Source: Cochliopodium minus
Lineage: Eukaryota > Discosea > Himatismenida > Cochliopodiidae
DNA: 35,463 bases
NCBI GenBank assembly: GCA_024220525.1
Contig: JAMYWO010000187.1
Coordinates: 23,270-58,732 of the forward strand
Reading direction: 5' to 3'
The position numbers and the translations under genes are program-made. This document shows positions 11,251-21,900 of this stretch, in pieces (the stretch's first letter is position 1; each line of letters starts with the position of its first letter). The notes beneath the pieces were generated by a model. The model searched no databases and was not told the origin of the DNA. It was given only the letters and a program-made list of their open reading frames with translations.

Positions 11251-11384
11251 TTTTTTCTTTTTTAATATGTGTCTGGACCTCCAGTAAGATATTTTTAACA
11301 CGATAAAAAAAAATTGTTCAACTCTATATTGGAGATAAAACTTCTAATATACAATTGATATTTATATACAGTGTATGGTGATTC
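11251..11384 (-). repeat. Dispersed repeat X, copy 2 (inverted)
   Basis: Reverse complement of the repeat at 9072-9170: AATATGTGTCTGGACCTCCA, ATTTTTAACACGAT, TCTAATATACAATTGATAT and GTGTATGGTGATTC appear in the expected order, with an insertion of about 30 bases. It directly abuts the hairpin element at 11391-11472. Confidence 0.65.
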
Positions 11385-11390
11385 TTGAAA

Positions 11391-11472
11391 TGTCCAAAAT
11401 TTACAACTTTGTTAGCGGATATTAATTTATAATTAACAAATTTTGAACTGTTGTAAAGTTTTGAACATCTCT
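11391..11472. mobile_element. MITE-like hairpin element, copy 2
   Basis: TGTCCAAAATTTACAACTTT...GTTAGCGGAT at the left, and AACAAATTTTGAACTGTTGT...GAACATCTC at the right as an imperfect inverted arm. Same orientation as the copies at 9525 and 34950; the right arm resembles copy 3 more than copy 1. Confidence 0.55.
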
Positions 11473-11625
11473 AATGGATAATTGTTATATAATCTGTTCC
11501 AAAAAACTTGATATAAACACATCAACTGCAATAAATAAAGAATCTTTCATAGAATTAAGAATACTCTCATTAATTTTTTTTTTTTTTATTCAAATTTCCG
11601 TAAAGTTTTTTTTAATTTTTGTCTT

Positions 11626-12213
11626 TTAATCTTTATTTTTTTCATATTTTAATAAGAAAAATGCTGCAACAAATCCAAAGACCACACTTGCTACTATGGG
11701 TAAATAATTGGTACCTTCCTCTTTTTTCTTGTGTTGTATGTTTTGAAAGTTTATCAAAAGTTGCCTGTTTAAAACTACTTGGAATCCATTTAAATTCAAT
11801 CTGGTCTTGATAATCTGCACTTTACGAAATGAATTTATCATGTATTGTGTTGGTTTGAAAAGATGAAAGTGTGTCTCCAAGATATAAATCTTAACCAAAA
11901 ATTTTGATAGAGCATTCATATCTTCTCCTTCATACAAATGCACATCCCTTGTTGAAGTTTGTTTTGCCATGTTCTTTCCGTTGTATGTTATTTCAAGGCA
12001 GACGGCCATTTTATCAGGAAAATCCGAAAAATTCCCCCAATTATTCATGCATATTTCTTCAGATTTGTTATTAAGTGGAGACATCTGTGTAAAATAGACT
12101 CCACTACCAAATGCAGCATCACCTCCTTTTGAAACAGAAGATTCCAACAATTTTTCTGAATTAAGAATAAGTGGCAGTGATTGAATACTAGTGTAATGAA
12201 AATATGAATTCAT
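11626..12213 (-). CDS. HYD1-type ADP-ribosyltransferase-like protein, C-terminally membrane-anchored
   Basis: Single minus-strand frame from ATG at 12213 to TAA at 11626, 195 residues, no intron needed. The N-terminus reads FHYTSIQSLPLILNSEKL, then GSGVYFTQMSPLN. This HYT...(about 25 residues)...GVYFT.(L/M)SP pattern is the signature of HYD1-type ADP-ribosyltransferase-fold domains, which transfer ADP-ribose from NAD+ or are inactive relatives. The last 30 residues form one hydrophobic helix (YLPIVASVVFGFVAAFFLL) followed by KYEKNKD, and no signal peptide is visible, so a tail-anchored protein with a cytosolic domain is likely. Whether it is catalytic cannot be decided here. An ADP-ribosyl hydrolase fragment lies 16 kb away. 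Confidence 0.65.
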   Translation of the reverse strand: MNSYFHYTSIQSLPLILNSEKLLESSVSKGGDAAFGSGVYFTQMSPLNNKSEEICMNNWGNFSDFPDKMAVCLEITYNGKNMAKQTSTRDVHLYEGEDMNALSKFLVKIYILETHFHLFKPTQYMINSFRKVQIIKTRLNLNGFQVVLNRQLLINFQNIQHKKKEEGTNYLPIVASVVFGFVAAFFLLKYEKNKD

Positions 12214-12299
12214 TTTTTTTAATAATTTTAAAATTCATTTAATTTTTCAAATTTAAATTTTTTTTTTTGCCTTTTCATAAATATATCCAGTATGATTTG

Positions 12300-12625
12300 C
12301 ATTTATATTAACAAATAACTTTGCATCCATTGTTGAAAAATTTTAACTTTGATAATCTTCATAAAAACCACAACATTCAAACACCAATAAATCTGAAAGA
12401 AACACCAAAAGAAATGGATTGTTGAAGTGATATTGTTGTTTTTCAAACTGAAATTTAATTCTATTAATTCTGAAAAAAGACATTGACAAGAGCAGATCTT
12501 CCAAATTCTTGATTTTTTGATCTTCATCACTTTTTTCATGTTCTTAAATTTACACTTATTGACAAGTTCTTCCAGTTCACCCTTGTTTTTTTATCGGTTT
12601 GCATGAATTTTATCCTTCATTTGAC
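12300..12625 (-). pseudogene. Frame-broken coding remnant upstream of the ADP-ribosyltransferase-like gene
   Basis: The minus strand shows a protein-like trail needing frame changes in A runs: MQTDKK, then KGELEELVNKCKFKN, then EKSDEDQKIKNLEDLLLSMS, then FFRINRIKFQFEKQQYHFNN and FLSDLLVFECCGFYEDYQ. A separate short frame, MDAKLFVNINANHTGYIYEK, ends near 12270. Residue composition is typical of real protein. It may be a pseudogene, or a gene with homopolymer errors or undetected introns. Family not recognised. Confidence 0.35.
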
Positions 12626-12701
12626 TTTTTCAAAAAAAAATTTCTTTTATTTTTGATTCACAAAATTAAATATAAAATAAAAAAAATCAGAATCAAATTA
12701 A

Positions 12702-14123
12702 ATGAAATCAATTAAAATTTTCAATAATAAGGTCATCAATAACAATAATAATTGGGCATCCAAATCCAAGAATGTCTTTTCCAAGAACAAATACAATCCA
12801 ATTTTCATCTGCAATTATTCTCAAGGTAAAAAAAGATTACAAAAGAAAAATTGAGCAAATAAAGTGAATTTATACTTTCATAAACAAAATATTTATTAAA
12901 TAAGTGAAATATAAAAATAAAATAATTATTTATAATTTGTAAAATATTCTTTTATTGTTAAAATGCATTGTAAATCTTCAAATACAATTGTTTGTCTTTT
13001 TTTTTTTTTTTTTGAGGAAAAATTATAAATTCAAATTATTTTATCTCCTCAAAGCCCAAATTATTATATAACAAAATTATAAATAAGAAAGAATGAATCA
13101 ATTCAATTGATAAATAATGACATCCATAAATTGAATGTTAAAAAATTCTTAAATTCATCAATACTTTTTTTTTTGTCTTAAATTTAGATTTAACTGCAAA
13201 GGGATTGTTACAATCAGATTCTCAATTATCAAATGTGAACAAGAAATGGGCATCCATCGCCAGCGATAAAGATATCGAGAAAACAAAACAAGCATTGTTG
13301 GAGAAGAACCACAAAGTAAACATTGTCAACGATGAGAAAGAGGCGCTCGAGTTATTGAAGGGAACCATCCCAAGTGGATCTTCCATTTACACTGCAGGAA
13401 GCACCACTTTGGATGAAATTGGTTTCATTCAATATTTGATCAAGGGAAATGCTCCATACAACAATCTTAAAAGTGCTGGTAAGAACTATTTAAATATTTA
13501 ATTTTTTTTATTTTTAATAAATTTTTTCTTATTTTAATAAATTTTTTATTACTTTTAAAATTTTTTTTTTTTAGTATTTGCCGAAAAAGATCCATCTAAG
13601 CAATGGGAAGCTTATAGAAGAGGTTTCTCTGCAGATTACTTTGTTTCTTCTATCAGCGCATTGAGTACCCAAGGAAGTTTCTCTGTAAAACTAAAATTTT
13701 GTTCACAAAAGTTTTAATATTAAAATTTTTTATTTAAATAATAATAATAGGTTGTAGATGCAACAACAACAAGAATTGCTGGTAATTTTTTTTTTTTTTT
13801 ATTAAAAGTTTATTTTTTTGATTTCTTATTTTCTTAACTTTTTTTTTTTTCATTATTTTCAATTAAAATATTTTTTTTTAAAAGGATTCACCGCTGGTAA
13901 AAATGTCGTAGTAGTAACAGGAGCTAACAAGATTGTACAAAGCGACGAAGACTTGTACAAAAGAGCATACGAATACTGCTTTCCATTGGAGTCTGCTCGT
14001 TCCAGAATCGTTTTCAAACTCCCTGGCTCCTCTTTCAACAACTATCTCCAAGTTAACAACTCCAACTTTTTGGCTCCTAACAGGGTTCACTTCATTATTA
14101 TTAAGAAGGCTTTGGGATATTAA
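12702..14123 (+). CDS. LUD-domain (lactate-utilisation-type, DUF162) protein
   Basis: Plus-strand exons 12702-12825, 13188-13478, 13575-13684, 13751-13781 and 13885-14123, giving 264 residues in phase. The start was chosen because ATG 12702 is in frame with the phase-1 donor at 12826, while ATG 12772 is not. Recognised from TAGSTTLDEIGFIQYLIKGN, YRRGFSADYFVSS, VVDATTTRIAGFTAGKNVVV, TGANKIV and YCFPLESARSR, which follow the LUD/YkgG-type domain order. Bacterial relatives are subunits or accessory proteins of L-lactate oxidation; the role of stand-alone eukaryotic versions is not established. The first 40 residues (MKSIKIFNNKVINNNNNWAS...) are basic without acidic residues, which could be a mitochondrial presequence (inference). 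Confidence 0.85.
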
Positions 14124-14202
14124 AAAAATATAAAATTCTTTTTAATTAACATTTTTTAAACAATAAAAAACTTTAATCACATTTCTAATTTTTTTTATTT
14201 TT

Positions 14203-14986
14203 TCAGAATAAATTACAATTTTGATTTTTATCTTTATTTATTTTTGTTGATTTAAATTCATGATTGAAAATTTTGAAACACTCCTCGTAAACTTGCTTGC
14301 AATTCAGATTTTTACTACTGATCTCCACGTAAGAATATGCATTTATTTCTACAGCTCCCATGAAACCTTCTCTATTTGAAATCTGTTTTTCAAAAAAACA
14401 AAAAAAAAAAATTAAGATTTAAAATTTTAAAATGAAATTAATTTTTTTAAACCTGATTTTTTTCTTTATTATTCCTTAAATCTATTTTAGTGCCACATAG
14501 AATGATGGGAGTATCTGGCATGTGCTTATTGATTTCTGGAGCCCATATTTCCTTTGCATTAATGAAACTGTTTCTCTCAGTTACGTCAAACATCTGTTTT
14601 AATATTAAATTTAATAACAAAATGAAATAAATCAAAAAACAAACGATAATGAAAACATCTGTTTGATGATATTGTAATGGTCTTAATTTATCGAATCCTT
14701 CCCCTCCTCTACCAATATCTCTGTAATTAAAATTGTAATTTTTTCCTTTTTAAATTTATTTTAAATTTTTTTTTTTTTAAAGTTATAACCATCAAAAGTC
14801 AAGTGGTAATTATCATAGAGAATAGGTGTAATGCAATCATTAGATGGATAACTTCCCATTATATAAGTCACCAAAGAAGATGTTTTTCCCTATTTATTTT
14901 TATAATTGAAGTAATAATTTTATGCATCAGATTTGAGATAATAATACCACTCTATCTCCAACCAATACGACCTTTATATTTATCAT
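14203..14986 (-). CDS. Divergent Rho-like small GTPase R11
   Basis: Minus-strand exons 14986-14948, 14889-14790, 14745-14645, 14593-14453 and 14382-14203, giving 186 residues in phase. It keeps the Rac exon pattern and [27 protein letters not shown] and a C-terminal CNLF box. The nucleotide site is unusual. The P-loop reads GDRVGKTS, one residue shorter than GDGAVGKT. Switch II reads [16 protein letters not shown], one residue longer, with Gly in place of catalytic Gln. The insert region is shortened (NNKEKNQ), and the CF of CFSVV is lost. It may bind nucleotide weakly or not at all. It stands alone between the LUD gene and the GLUG surface gene, not in either Rac array. Confidence 0.75.
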
Positions 14987-15022
14987 AATTTTAATTTTGA
15001 TGAAATTATCTATCTGTTAAGA

Positions 15023-15055
15023 TAATTTGAACTGATCGAAATGGATAATTAAATC
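15023..15055 (+). pseudogene. Relic of an ABCA gene 3' end
   Basis: GAACTGATCGAAATGGATAA followed by TTAA (from 15031) is identical to the final coding bases of the ABCA transporter (28061-28084, ...ELIEMDN stop). It lies tail-to-tail with the 3' end of the GLUG surface gene. The same arrangement is seen at 28084/28168. Confidence 0.7.
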
Positions 15056-15119
15056 TAATTTTTTTTAATTTTCTTATTCAAACAAATCATAAAAACAGTG
15101 TTCCTGAAATGAAAACTTT

Positions 15120-17963
15120 TTAAATGCTCTTCATTTCATTATCAATTTTAGATTTGCTTCTAAAAGTATTCCATCTTGTTCTCTGTTTATAATTTCGATT
15201 ATCCTTAAAAGATTTTTCGTTATTTGCAGATACAAACTCATCAACATCTTGTTTTGCCTTGTGTCTCAAAAACAATAAAACAAGCACTGCAGAAAAAATA
15301 AGTAATAAAGGAATTCCAACAGAAAGACCAATGATCAATCCCAAATTCAGTTTACAGTTTTCATTCAATGATGTTGAAAGAGAAACAGAAAGAGAGTTTT
15401 GTTGATTTTGAATTTTTGAAGAATACTTGTCACATTCATTTTTTTTGTAAGTTGGTTTCAAAGTTAATTGAGATTCAGTGAGAGAGGTTGTTTGAGAGCA
15501 ATTATATTTTAAAAGAAAAATATCTTTTGTTGAACTGTTTTTGGGTCTTTCGTCCAAAATCAAAGTGATATTTCCATTTAAATTTACACATCCATTGATA
15601 TTGAAATAAAAATTATTATTATTATTTTTGTTGTTATTGTTTAAAATGATAATGATATTTGAATTTAAAGTTTGATTCAAATTTCCATCAATCAAAACAC
15701 TTGTTGAATTTAAAGTTACAATTTCAGAAATGATTATTGTGTTTGTGAAATTATTTTTGAAAGAATAAACCCATCCATTTGAAGTATTAATACATGAAAT
15801 ATTGAACATAGAAACATCATCAATCAATAATCCTTCTCTCCCACAATTCTCACAATTTGAAACTTTATACAAACAATTTGATTGAGGTGTTGGAGATGAA
15901 AATTGAGTTGGAAGGGATGTTGATGGTACTTCTGAGGGTGTTTTTAATGTTGAAAATGGAGATTCTGTTGTCGATAAAATCGTTGAAGATTCAGATGTAA
16001 ATATAGAAGGTTTTGTTGTGGAAGGTGTTAATGTTGAAGGTGCTGTTGTGGGTGGTATTAATGTGGAAGGTTCTGGTGTTAATGTTGAAGGTGCTAATGT
16101 GGAAGGTCCTGTCGTGGAAGGTGTTAATGTTGATTGTATTAATGTTGAAGGTTCTGTTGTGGAAGGAGTTAATGTTGAAGGTTCTGTTGTGGATGAAATT
16201 AATGAAGAAGGTTCTGTTGTGGAAGGTGTTAATGTTGAAGGTGTTAATGTGGAAGGAGTTAATGTTGATGGTATTAATGTTGAAGGTTCTGTTGTGGAAG
16301 GAGTTAATGTTGATGGTATACACGTCGATGGAATCAATGTTGAAGCTATTGGACAACCAAAAGAGCAATTACACGAACCAAATGTATAATTATATTCTTT
16401 TTGGAAAAATAAAGTTGAAATAATATAAAACAATGAATTGCGAGAAATGAAATTTTTACCACTTAACAAATTATTACCTCCCCAAATAGAAGGAGAATAA
16501 TTGGAAAGAATGGAATTATAAAGATTAAGGCAAGAATATGCAGTTGCACTGCCAATAGTACTAACAGGGCCAGAAGTAGAACCAATAGAACCATAACTAT
16601 TGGTTTGATTGTTATAAAAAACATTTGAATAGGTAAAGTAAGAAATTTGAGATGTATATGAAACAATTTTTCCAATCAGATTTCCCACATAAGTCCCATT
16701 CAAAGTTACATCTAAGTAGGTATTTGTAATTGTAAGATTGGTAGGTGCTATAAGATAACCCGATACTGCCATTGTAATGTATCCAAATAATCCTCCTATT
16801 TTATTGATTAATTAAAAAGTTAAAAATCTTAAAATTCTTTGTTTGTTTAAAAACGAACTTTATATTTGTTGAATTATTTGATAATTTTGTTAATTTTTAA
16901 ACCCACTGACATTCCACTTCCAGAAGTATTGAATGTTACTCTGCTATAAGAATTTAAAAGGTTTTGAGAAACTCCATTCCATACATACCCAAAAAACCCT
17001 CCATAAAATCTGAAAAATAGAATTTTTATCTTATATTAAATAAAAAAATAAAAAAAAAGTTTAGATTTTACGGTGAACTTGAAGTTATCACATTCATCAA
17101 AAGTTGTTTTACATACACTTCATTTAGATTTAAATTTTCGACAGCTCCACATATCCCTCCCACTTTTCCTATTGCATTTATTGTAGCTGATTTAATCCCG
17201 CTCCTTTTCATATCTATTTTTATATTGCATAATCCGAACATCCCACCTATCCAACAAAATATCATTCAAAAAGGTAAGTATATATCAATAAATATGCACT
17301 CAATAATTTTTTTTACCATTATCAGTATCAGATGTCGAAATGATATTTGCTGACAAAATCGTTATATTATCTGCTATCAAATAATCAACTCTCCCCATTA
17401 TCCATCCACTTCTATCAATAACTTTCAAATTTATATCTTCCATCACAAGATTATATATCGTCATATTGTATCCTATTCCAACAAATGTACCCACAAAACC
17501 ATTTCCATTCACAGTAGCATTTTGGATGTAGAGATTTTGGATTGTTGCATTCTTTGCAAAACTGAATATTCCCACATTCAAATTACTTGGTTGATTTATA
17601 TACAAATTCATTATCTTAAATTTGTTTCCATCTAGAGTACCTTTACAATTTTTAAAAAAGAATTATGTTATCAATTTATTATAACGTCACAAATGGATTT
17701 ATTTCCAATCAAAATATATATTTGTGAAAAATTGAATCAACATTTAATGATAGATTACCTTGGAACATGTTTGTATTAACAAAATTTCCTATTGGAACAA
17801 AATTTGTTGAAATACAATCAATATCATTTGTGATATTGTAAATGACAGTCGCATTATTTATATTCATTGACTGAAGTTCAGTGCAATTACCAATATTTAT
17901 AACTTGTGAATATAAAGTGAAAAAGAAAAGAAAGAGAAAGAAGAAAAATTTAATCATTATCAA
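15120..17963 (-). CDS. GLUG-repeat, Ser/Thr/Pro-stalk type I membrane protein (complete)
   Basis: Minus-strand exons 17963-17759, 17640-17317, 17246-17072, 17009-16903, 16795-16460 and 16396-15120, giving about 807 residues. A 63-nt in-frame intron at 16459-16397 is assumed; if it is retained the protein is 828 residues. Order: signal peptide ([20 protein letters not shown]), Asn-glycosylated region, GLUG-like repeats (GIFSFAK, GTFVGIG, GGICGAV, GGFFGYV, GGLFGYI), a short Cys cluster (CNCSFGCP), about 150 residues of (P)STLTPSTTEPS stalk, CENCGREG, an Asn-rich stretch, one membrane helix (LGLIIGLSVGIPLLLIFSAV...) and a basic cytoplasmic tail. This architecture suits an adhesion or recognition receptor held away from the membrane by a mucin-like stalk; the ligand is unknown. 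Parts of at least three related copies occur in this window. Confidence 0.8.
16005..16345 (-). repeat. Coding tandem repeat: (P)ST[L/T][T/E]PST stalk
   Basis: A degenerate tandem repeat with 15- to 30-base units (complement of GAAGGTGTTAATGTT / GAAGGTTCTGTTGTG) encodes the Ser/Thr/Pro stalk. Unit spacing is a multiple of three, so length changes stay in frame. Probably heavily O-glycosylated and length-variable between alleles (inference). Confidence 0.85.
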
Positions 17964-17999
17964 ATTTTTTTTTTATTTGAATATATATTTTTTAAATTT

Positions 18000-18967
18000 T
18001 TTGTTTTTCTTTATTTTCAGAGAATTTTAATTTATTTTTCTGACTTTGTAGATTTGAATGATTAAGATTTTGCTCAAAAAGTTTATGAAGAAAGGCACCT
18101 TTTCAACTTTGTTTTCACAATTTTAGCAAAGAATAACAAACCATTTGTTTTCTTTTTTCTTCTCCAAATATTCGTATTGGCTTGTGACAACATCAGAACG
18201 GTTCAAGTCAGTAGAATGATTTAAAATTTTAAAGCAATTCTAACTAGTTCCTTATCTTCTTCTCCTCCATTCAATAAATGTTTTCTCTTATTTTGTTGTG
18301 TATTTTAAAAAAATTATCCCAACTGATTTAATAAGAATTTTAATAAAGAAGATCATTCAGATCAAAGAAAATTCTTTCCATGTTCAATTATTTACCGCCA
18401 ATTTTTATAAAATAAAACTGAAATATCATTTTTGATTCCAATGGATCGTTATATAAGAAATAATGGTAAATATTAATTATGTAAAAAGAAATCTTTAGAA
18501 AATAGAATTGCTTATATTTTTTACAAAATAATATCTCTTTAAGAATTTTTTAAAAAAAAAAATCATTTGAATGATTGAAATAATACTTTGATTAAACTTT
18601 AATTTGACAAAAACAATAATCAATCAGAGAAATAATTTTTGTAAATTATTAATTCGAAAAGATGTTTATAAATAACGAATTTTATTCGCAAATCATATAT
18701 ATTAAAAGAAAAGTTTTTCAGTGTTATCTTATTCAATCATACAAATTTTTAATTATCTTTCCAATTTAGATTTATATTTTCATTTAAGAGGATAGGAGGA
18801 GTATTTATATTTTTTAAAGTTCCTCCAAAAAATATGTGAGGAGGGAAAATTAAAAATCAAATTAATCCTCTATAGAGCAAGTCTCATTTACAAATCACCT
18901 CGTTTTAATTAAATAATTTTTATTCAACAAATGAGAATTAATAAAAGTAAAATCAAAAAAGAGAAAA
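18000..18967. other. Intergenic region between GLUG gene and ABCA gene
   Basis: Divergent promoter region of almost 1 kb. Around 18060-18225 the plus strand reads DFAQKVYEERHLFNFVFTIL and then AKNNKPFVFFFLLQIFVLAC, DNIRTVQVSRMI before a stop, with another stop just upstream. This may be a decayed exon but has no recognised family. The remaining 740 bases are AT-rich with no gene or RNA seen. Confidence 0.35.
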
Positions 18968-21900
18968 ATGACCAAAAATTTAACAAAATTCATCTCACAA
19001 TTTAAGGTCCTTTCCAAAAAGAGTTTTATTCTATCCTATCGAAATTGGAAAGGAACTTTGGCTCAATTGATCGCTCCCTTATTCATCCTTCTATTATTAC
19101 TGATATTACAATCACTTGGTAGATCGGTAAACAATAAGAATATTCCAAATCCTATCGAGCAAAAGATGGGAAACATCAAGAGATGCATACCAGCCTCTTC
19201 AAAACTTAGTTGTCGAACTTTGATATATGCTCCATCGGGTGTGAAATGGGTTGATGATGTATTGAAAAAAGTGGCAGATAAAAATAATTTGAATTTTGAA
19301 ATGGATTTCAATGGTAATTATTTTTCATTATTTATTTTCTCTGAATCAACTTTTAAATGATTTATATATTTTTATATATATAGCTATGAGTTCAGGTATA
19401 ATTGATCAATCAGGATTTCTCCAGGATAATACAACTATATCCAATTATATAAAAGGTAATAATAAATTAATAAATTCAATATATTCAATATATTTAAGGA
19501 CAATTAACTAATTATCAATATTGAATAGATAATCAAAATAGAACACAAAATGCAGTTATATTTTTATCAGGTAAAAATTTTATAAATCTTGAATCTGATA
19601 TTAATTTTATATAATCTTGAATTGATAAAAGCTTACATGAATAATGCCACTCTTGACAGACTTCCTGTGGACACTGGTTACATATTATTTTACAACAGTA
19701 CAATGGATGGTAGAAGCAACTTTGCATTAGAATGGCTAAAAGATATAGACAATGCAATCCTAAAATTGAGAACAGGGAACGACAATGCAACTATTGACGT
19801 GAGCATTTCAAGTTTCCCAACAAAGAATGTTGCAAGTTATGATTATGTTTCAACACAAGGTAAGAATAAAACAAAAATTTTTTTCTTTTAAACAATGTTT
19901 TTAAAAAACTTTTATATTTAGGTGGTACTTGGTTGTATTTACCCGCTATGATAATTTTTTTCGTAATCATGAATGAGCTTGTAACCGAAAAAGAAACTAA
20001 ACTTAGAGTGGGAATGAGAATGATGGTATAATGAAACTGGCAAATTTTTCTTTTAAAAATTTATTTTTTAAAAACCATTTTAGGGATTAAACAATTTTGT
20101 TTATTGGGTAGTTTGGCAACTGTACGCAACCATCATTGTTTTTTTTTCAACACGTAAAGCCTTTTCTTTTATTAATTTATTTTATTTTTTAAAATCTTTT
20201 CAAGTTATTTTGATAGCAAGTGGACATATGTGCAGATTCGATTTTTTCAAAAACACCAATTTTTTTGTTTTGTTTTTGATGTTCTTCGTTTTTGGTGTTG
20301 CTTGTTTCAACTTGGCCTTCTTGATTTCAACCATGATCAACAAAGTTGCCACTTCTCAAACAGTAGGGTACGCACTAATTCTCATTGGGTTTATTGCTCA
20401 AAGTATGTTGACTTCTGCATATGAATACATAATCAAGTAATTTTTGTTTGTTTTTTAAGATTAATGAATAATTAATATTTATTTTTTTAAAAAAAGGGGT
20501 TTATATTCTAAGATAAAGTTTTTGAGATATATTTTTCAATTTGTAATTTTTTTTATTTTTATTTTTATATTTATTTTGATTTTATTTTTAATTTTTCAAA
20601 AGTATCCTCCTTTCAACTTTGCCAAAATATTCTCTGATATTGCTTATTTGGTTGGTTCTAAAGTGTCCGACGAAACTGGGGAAAGAATAAAGGGAAAGTA
20701 TTTCCATTTTAGTGATTTGTTTAAGTCTATTTATATTGAATCTTCAAATGCCATCTCTCCACCTCCATATGAGTCACTTTTATGGTTGTTGATGAACATT
20801 CTCGTTTTTTGGGTAAAAATTTTTTTATTTTATTTTTTTTTAGAATTAATAACTTATTTTCTAATTTTAGATTATTACATGGTACCTTGATAATGCTTTC
20901 CCAACTGAGTTTGGAACCAATAGAAAATGGTATTTTCCTTTCACAAGAGCTTATTGGGGAATCAGATCCAAAAACATGAAAACAGGTATTCAAAAGGCTC
21001 TTTCCACTTTGCCTGATCAAAATCAAGTTGTGGAAGAAGATGTAAGAAAAGAAGAAAAAAGAGCATATGAAGAAGAAAATGTTGCAGTAAGGGTAAATAA
21101 AATTCTTATTTTATTCTTCATTTTTATATTTACAATTTCTATTTAAATTGAAATTTTATTTTTAATAAAATTAGGTTGTAAATCTCCAAAAGAAATTCTC
21201 AAGCTGTTTACCTTGTGGGAGAAAGGAGGTCAAAGCAGTTGATGGGACTTCTTTTGTAGTAGAAAAAGGAGAAGTTTTTTGTTTATTAGGTCATAACGGA
21301 GCAGGAAAAACAACAACTATAAACATGTTAACTGTAAAAATAACAATGATTTTCTTTAATATTTAATTGGATTTAAAATTTATTTTTATAAATTCATATT
21401 TTTAATTTTAGGGATTATTCGAACCTAGTGATGGAGGTGCAAGTATTAACGGGTATGATATTTTGACTGAAATGGATTCTGTTAGAAAAAGTTTGGGAGT
21501 TTGTCCTCAACATGATATTCTTTGGAATGAAATGACTCCTTATGAACATTTACAATTATTTTCTACTCTGAAAGGAATTCCAAAAGAAGAGGTAGAGTCC
21601 AGCATTGATAAACTCTTGGAAAAGGTCAATTTGTTGAACGTAAAAAATAATCATGTTGGGACTTTTTCAGGTGGAATGAAAAGAAGATTGTAAATTTCTT
21701 TCTATTTCAACAAATTTTATTTTTATTTTTATTATTGTTAGATCTGTTGCCATTTCTGCGATTGGAAATCCTGGAGTTATTTATTTTGATGTAAAATGTT
21801 TTTTTAAAAAAACTTTTTTAATAATTATAAATTTCAATTTTTTTTTTGAAAGGAACCTTCAACTGGTCTTGATCCTGTTTCAAGTAAAAAATTTAAATTT

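Noticed and set aside
16013-16345. CRISPR-like regular repeat
   Set aside because: The repeat units are degenerate and have no unique spacers; they are in-frame coding repeats in a eukaryotic gene.
15991-16368. Second minus-strand frame through the stalk repeat, rich in Asn/Ile/His/Phe
   Set aside because: An out-of-frame reading of the same repeat; it does not join the flanking conserved exons.
16013-16423. Long open frames on the plus strand (about 120-136 codons, Val/Glu/Gly-rich) opposite the surface-protein stalk
   Set aside because: They are the complement of a 15/30-base coding repeat that happens to lack stops in several frames. The minus-strand frame has a signal peptide, splice sites and paralogues.
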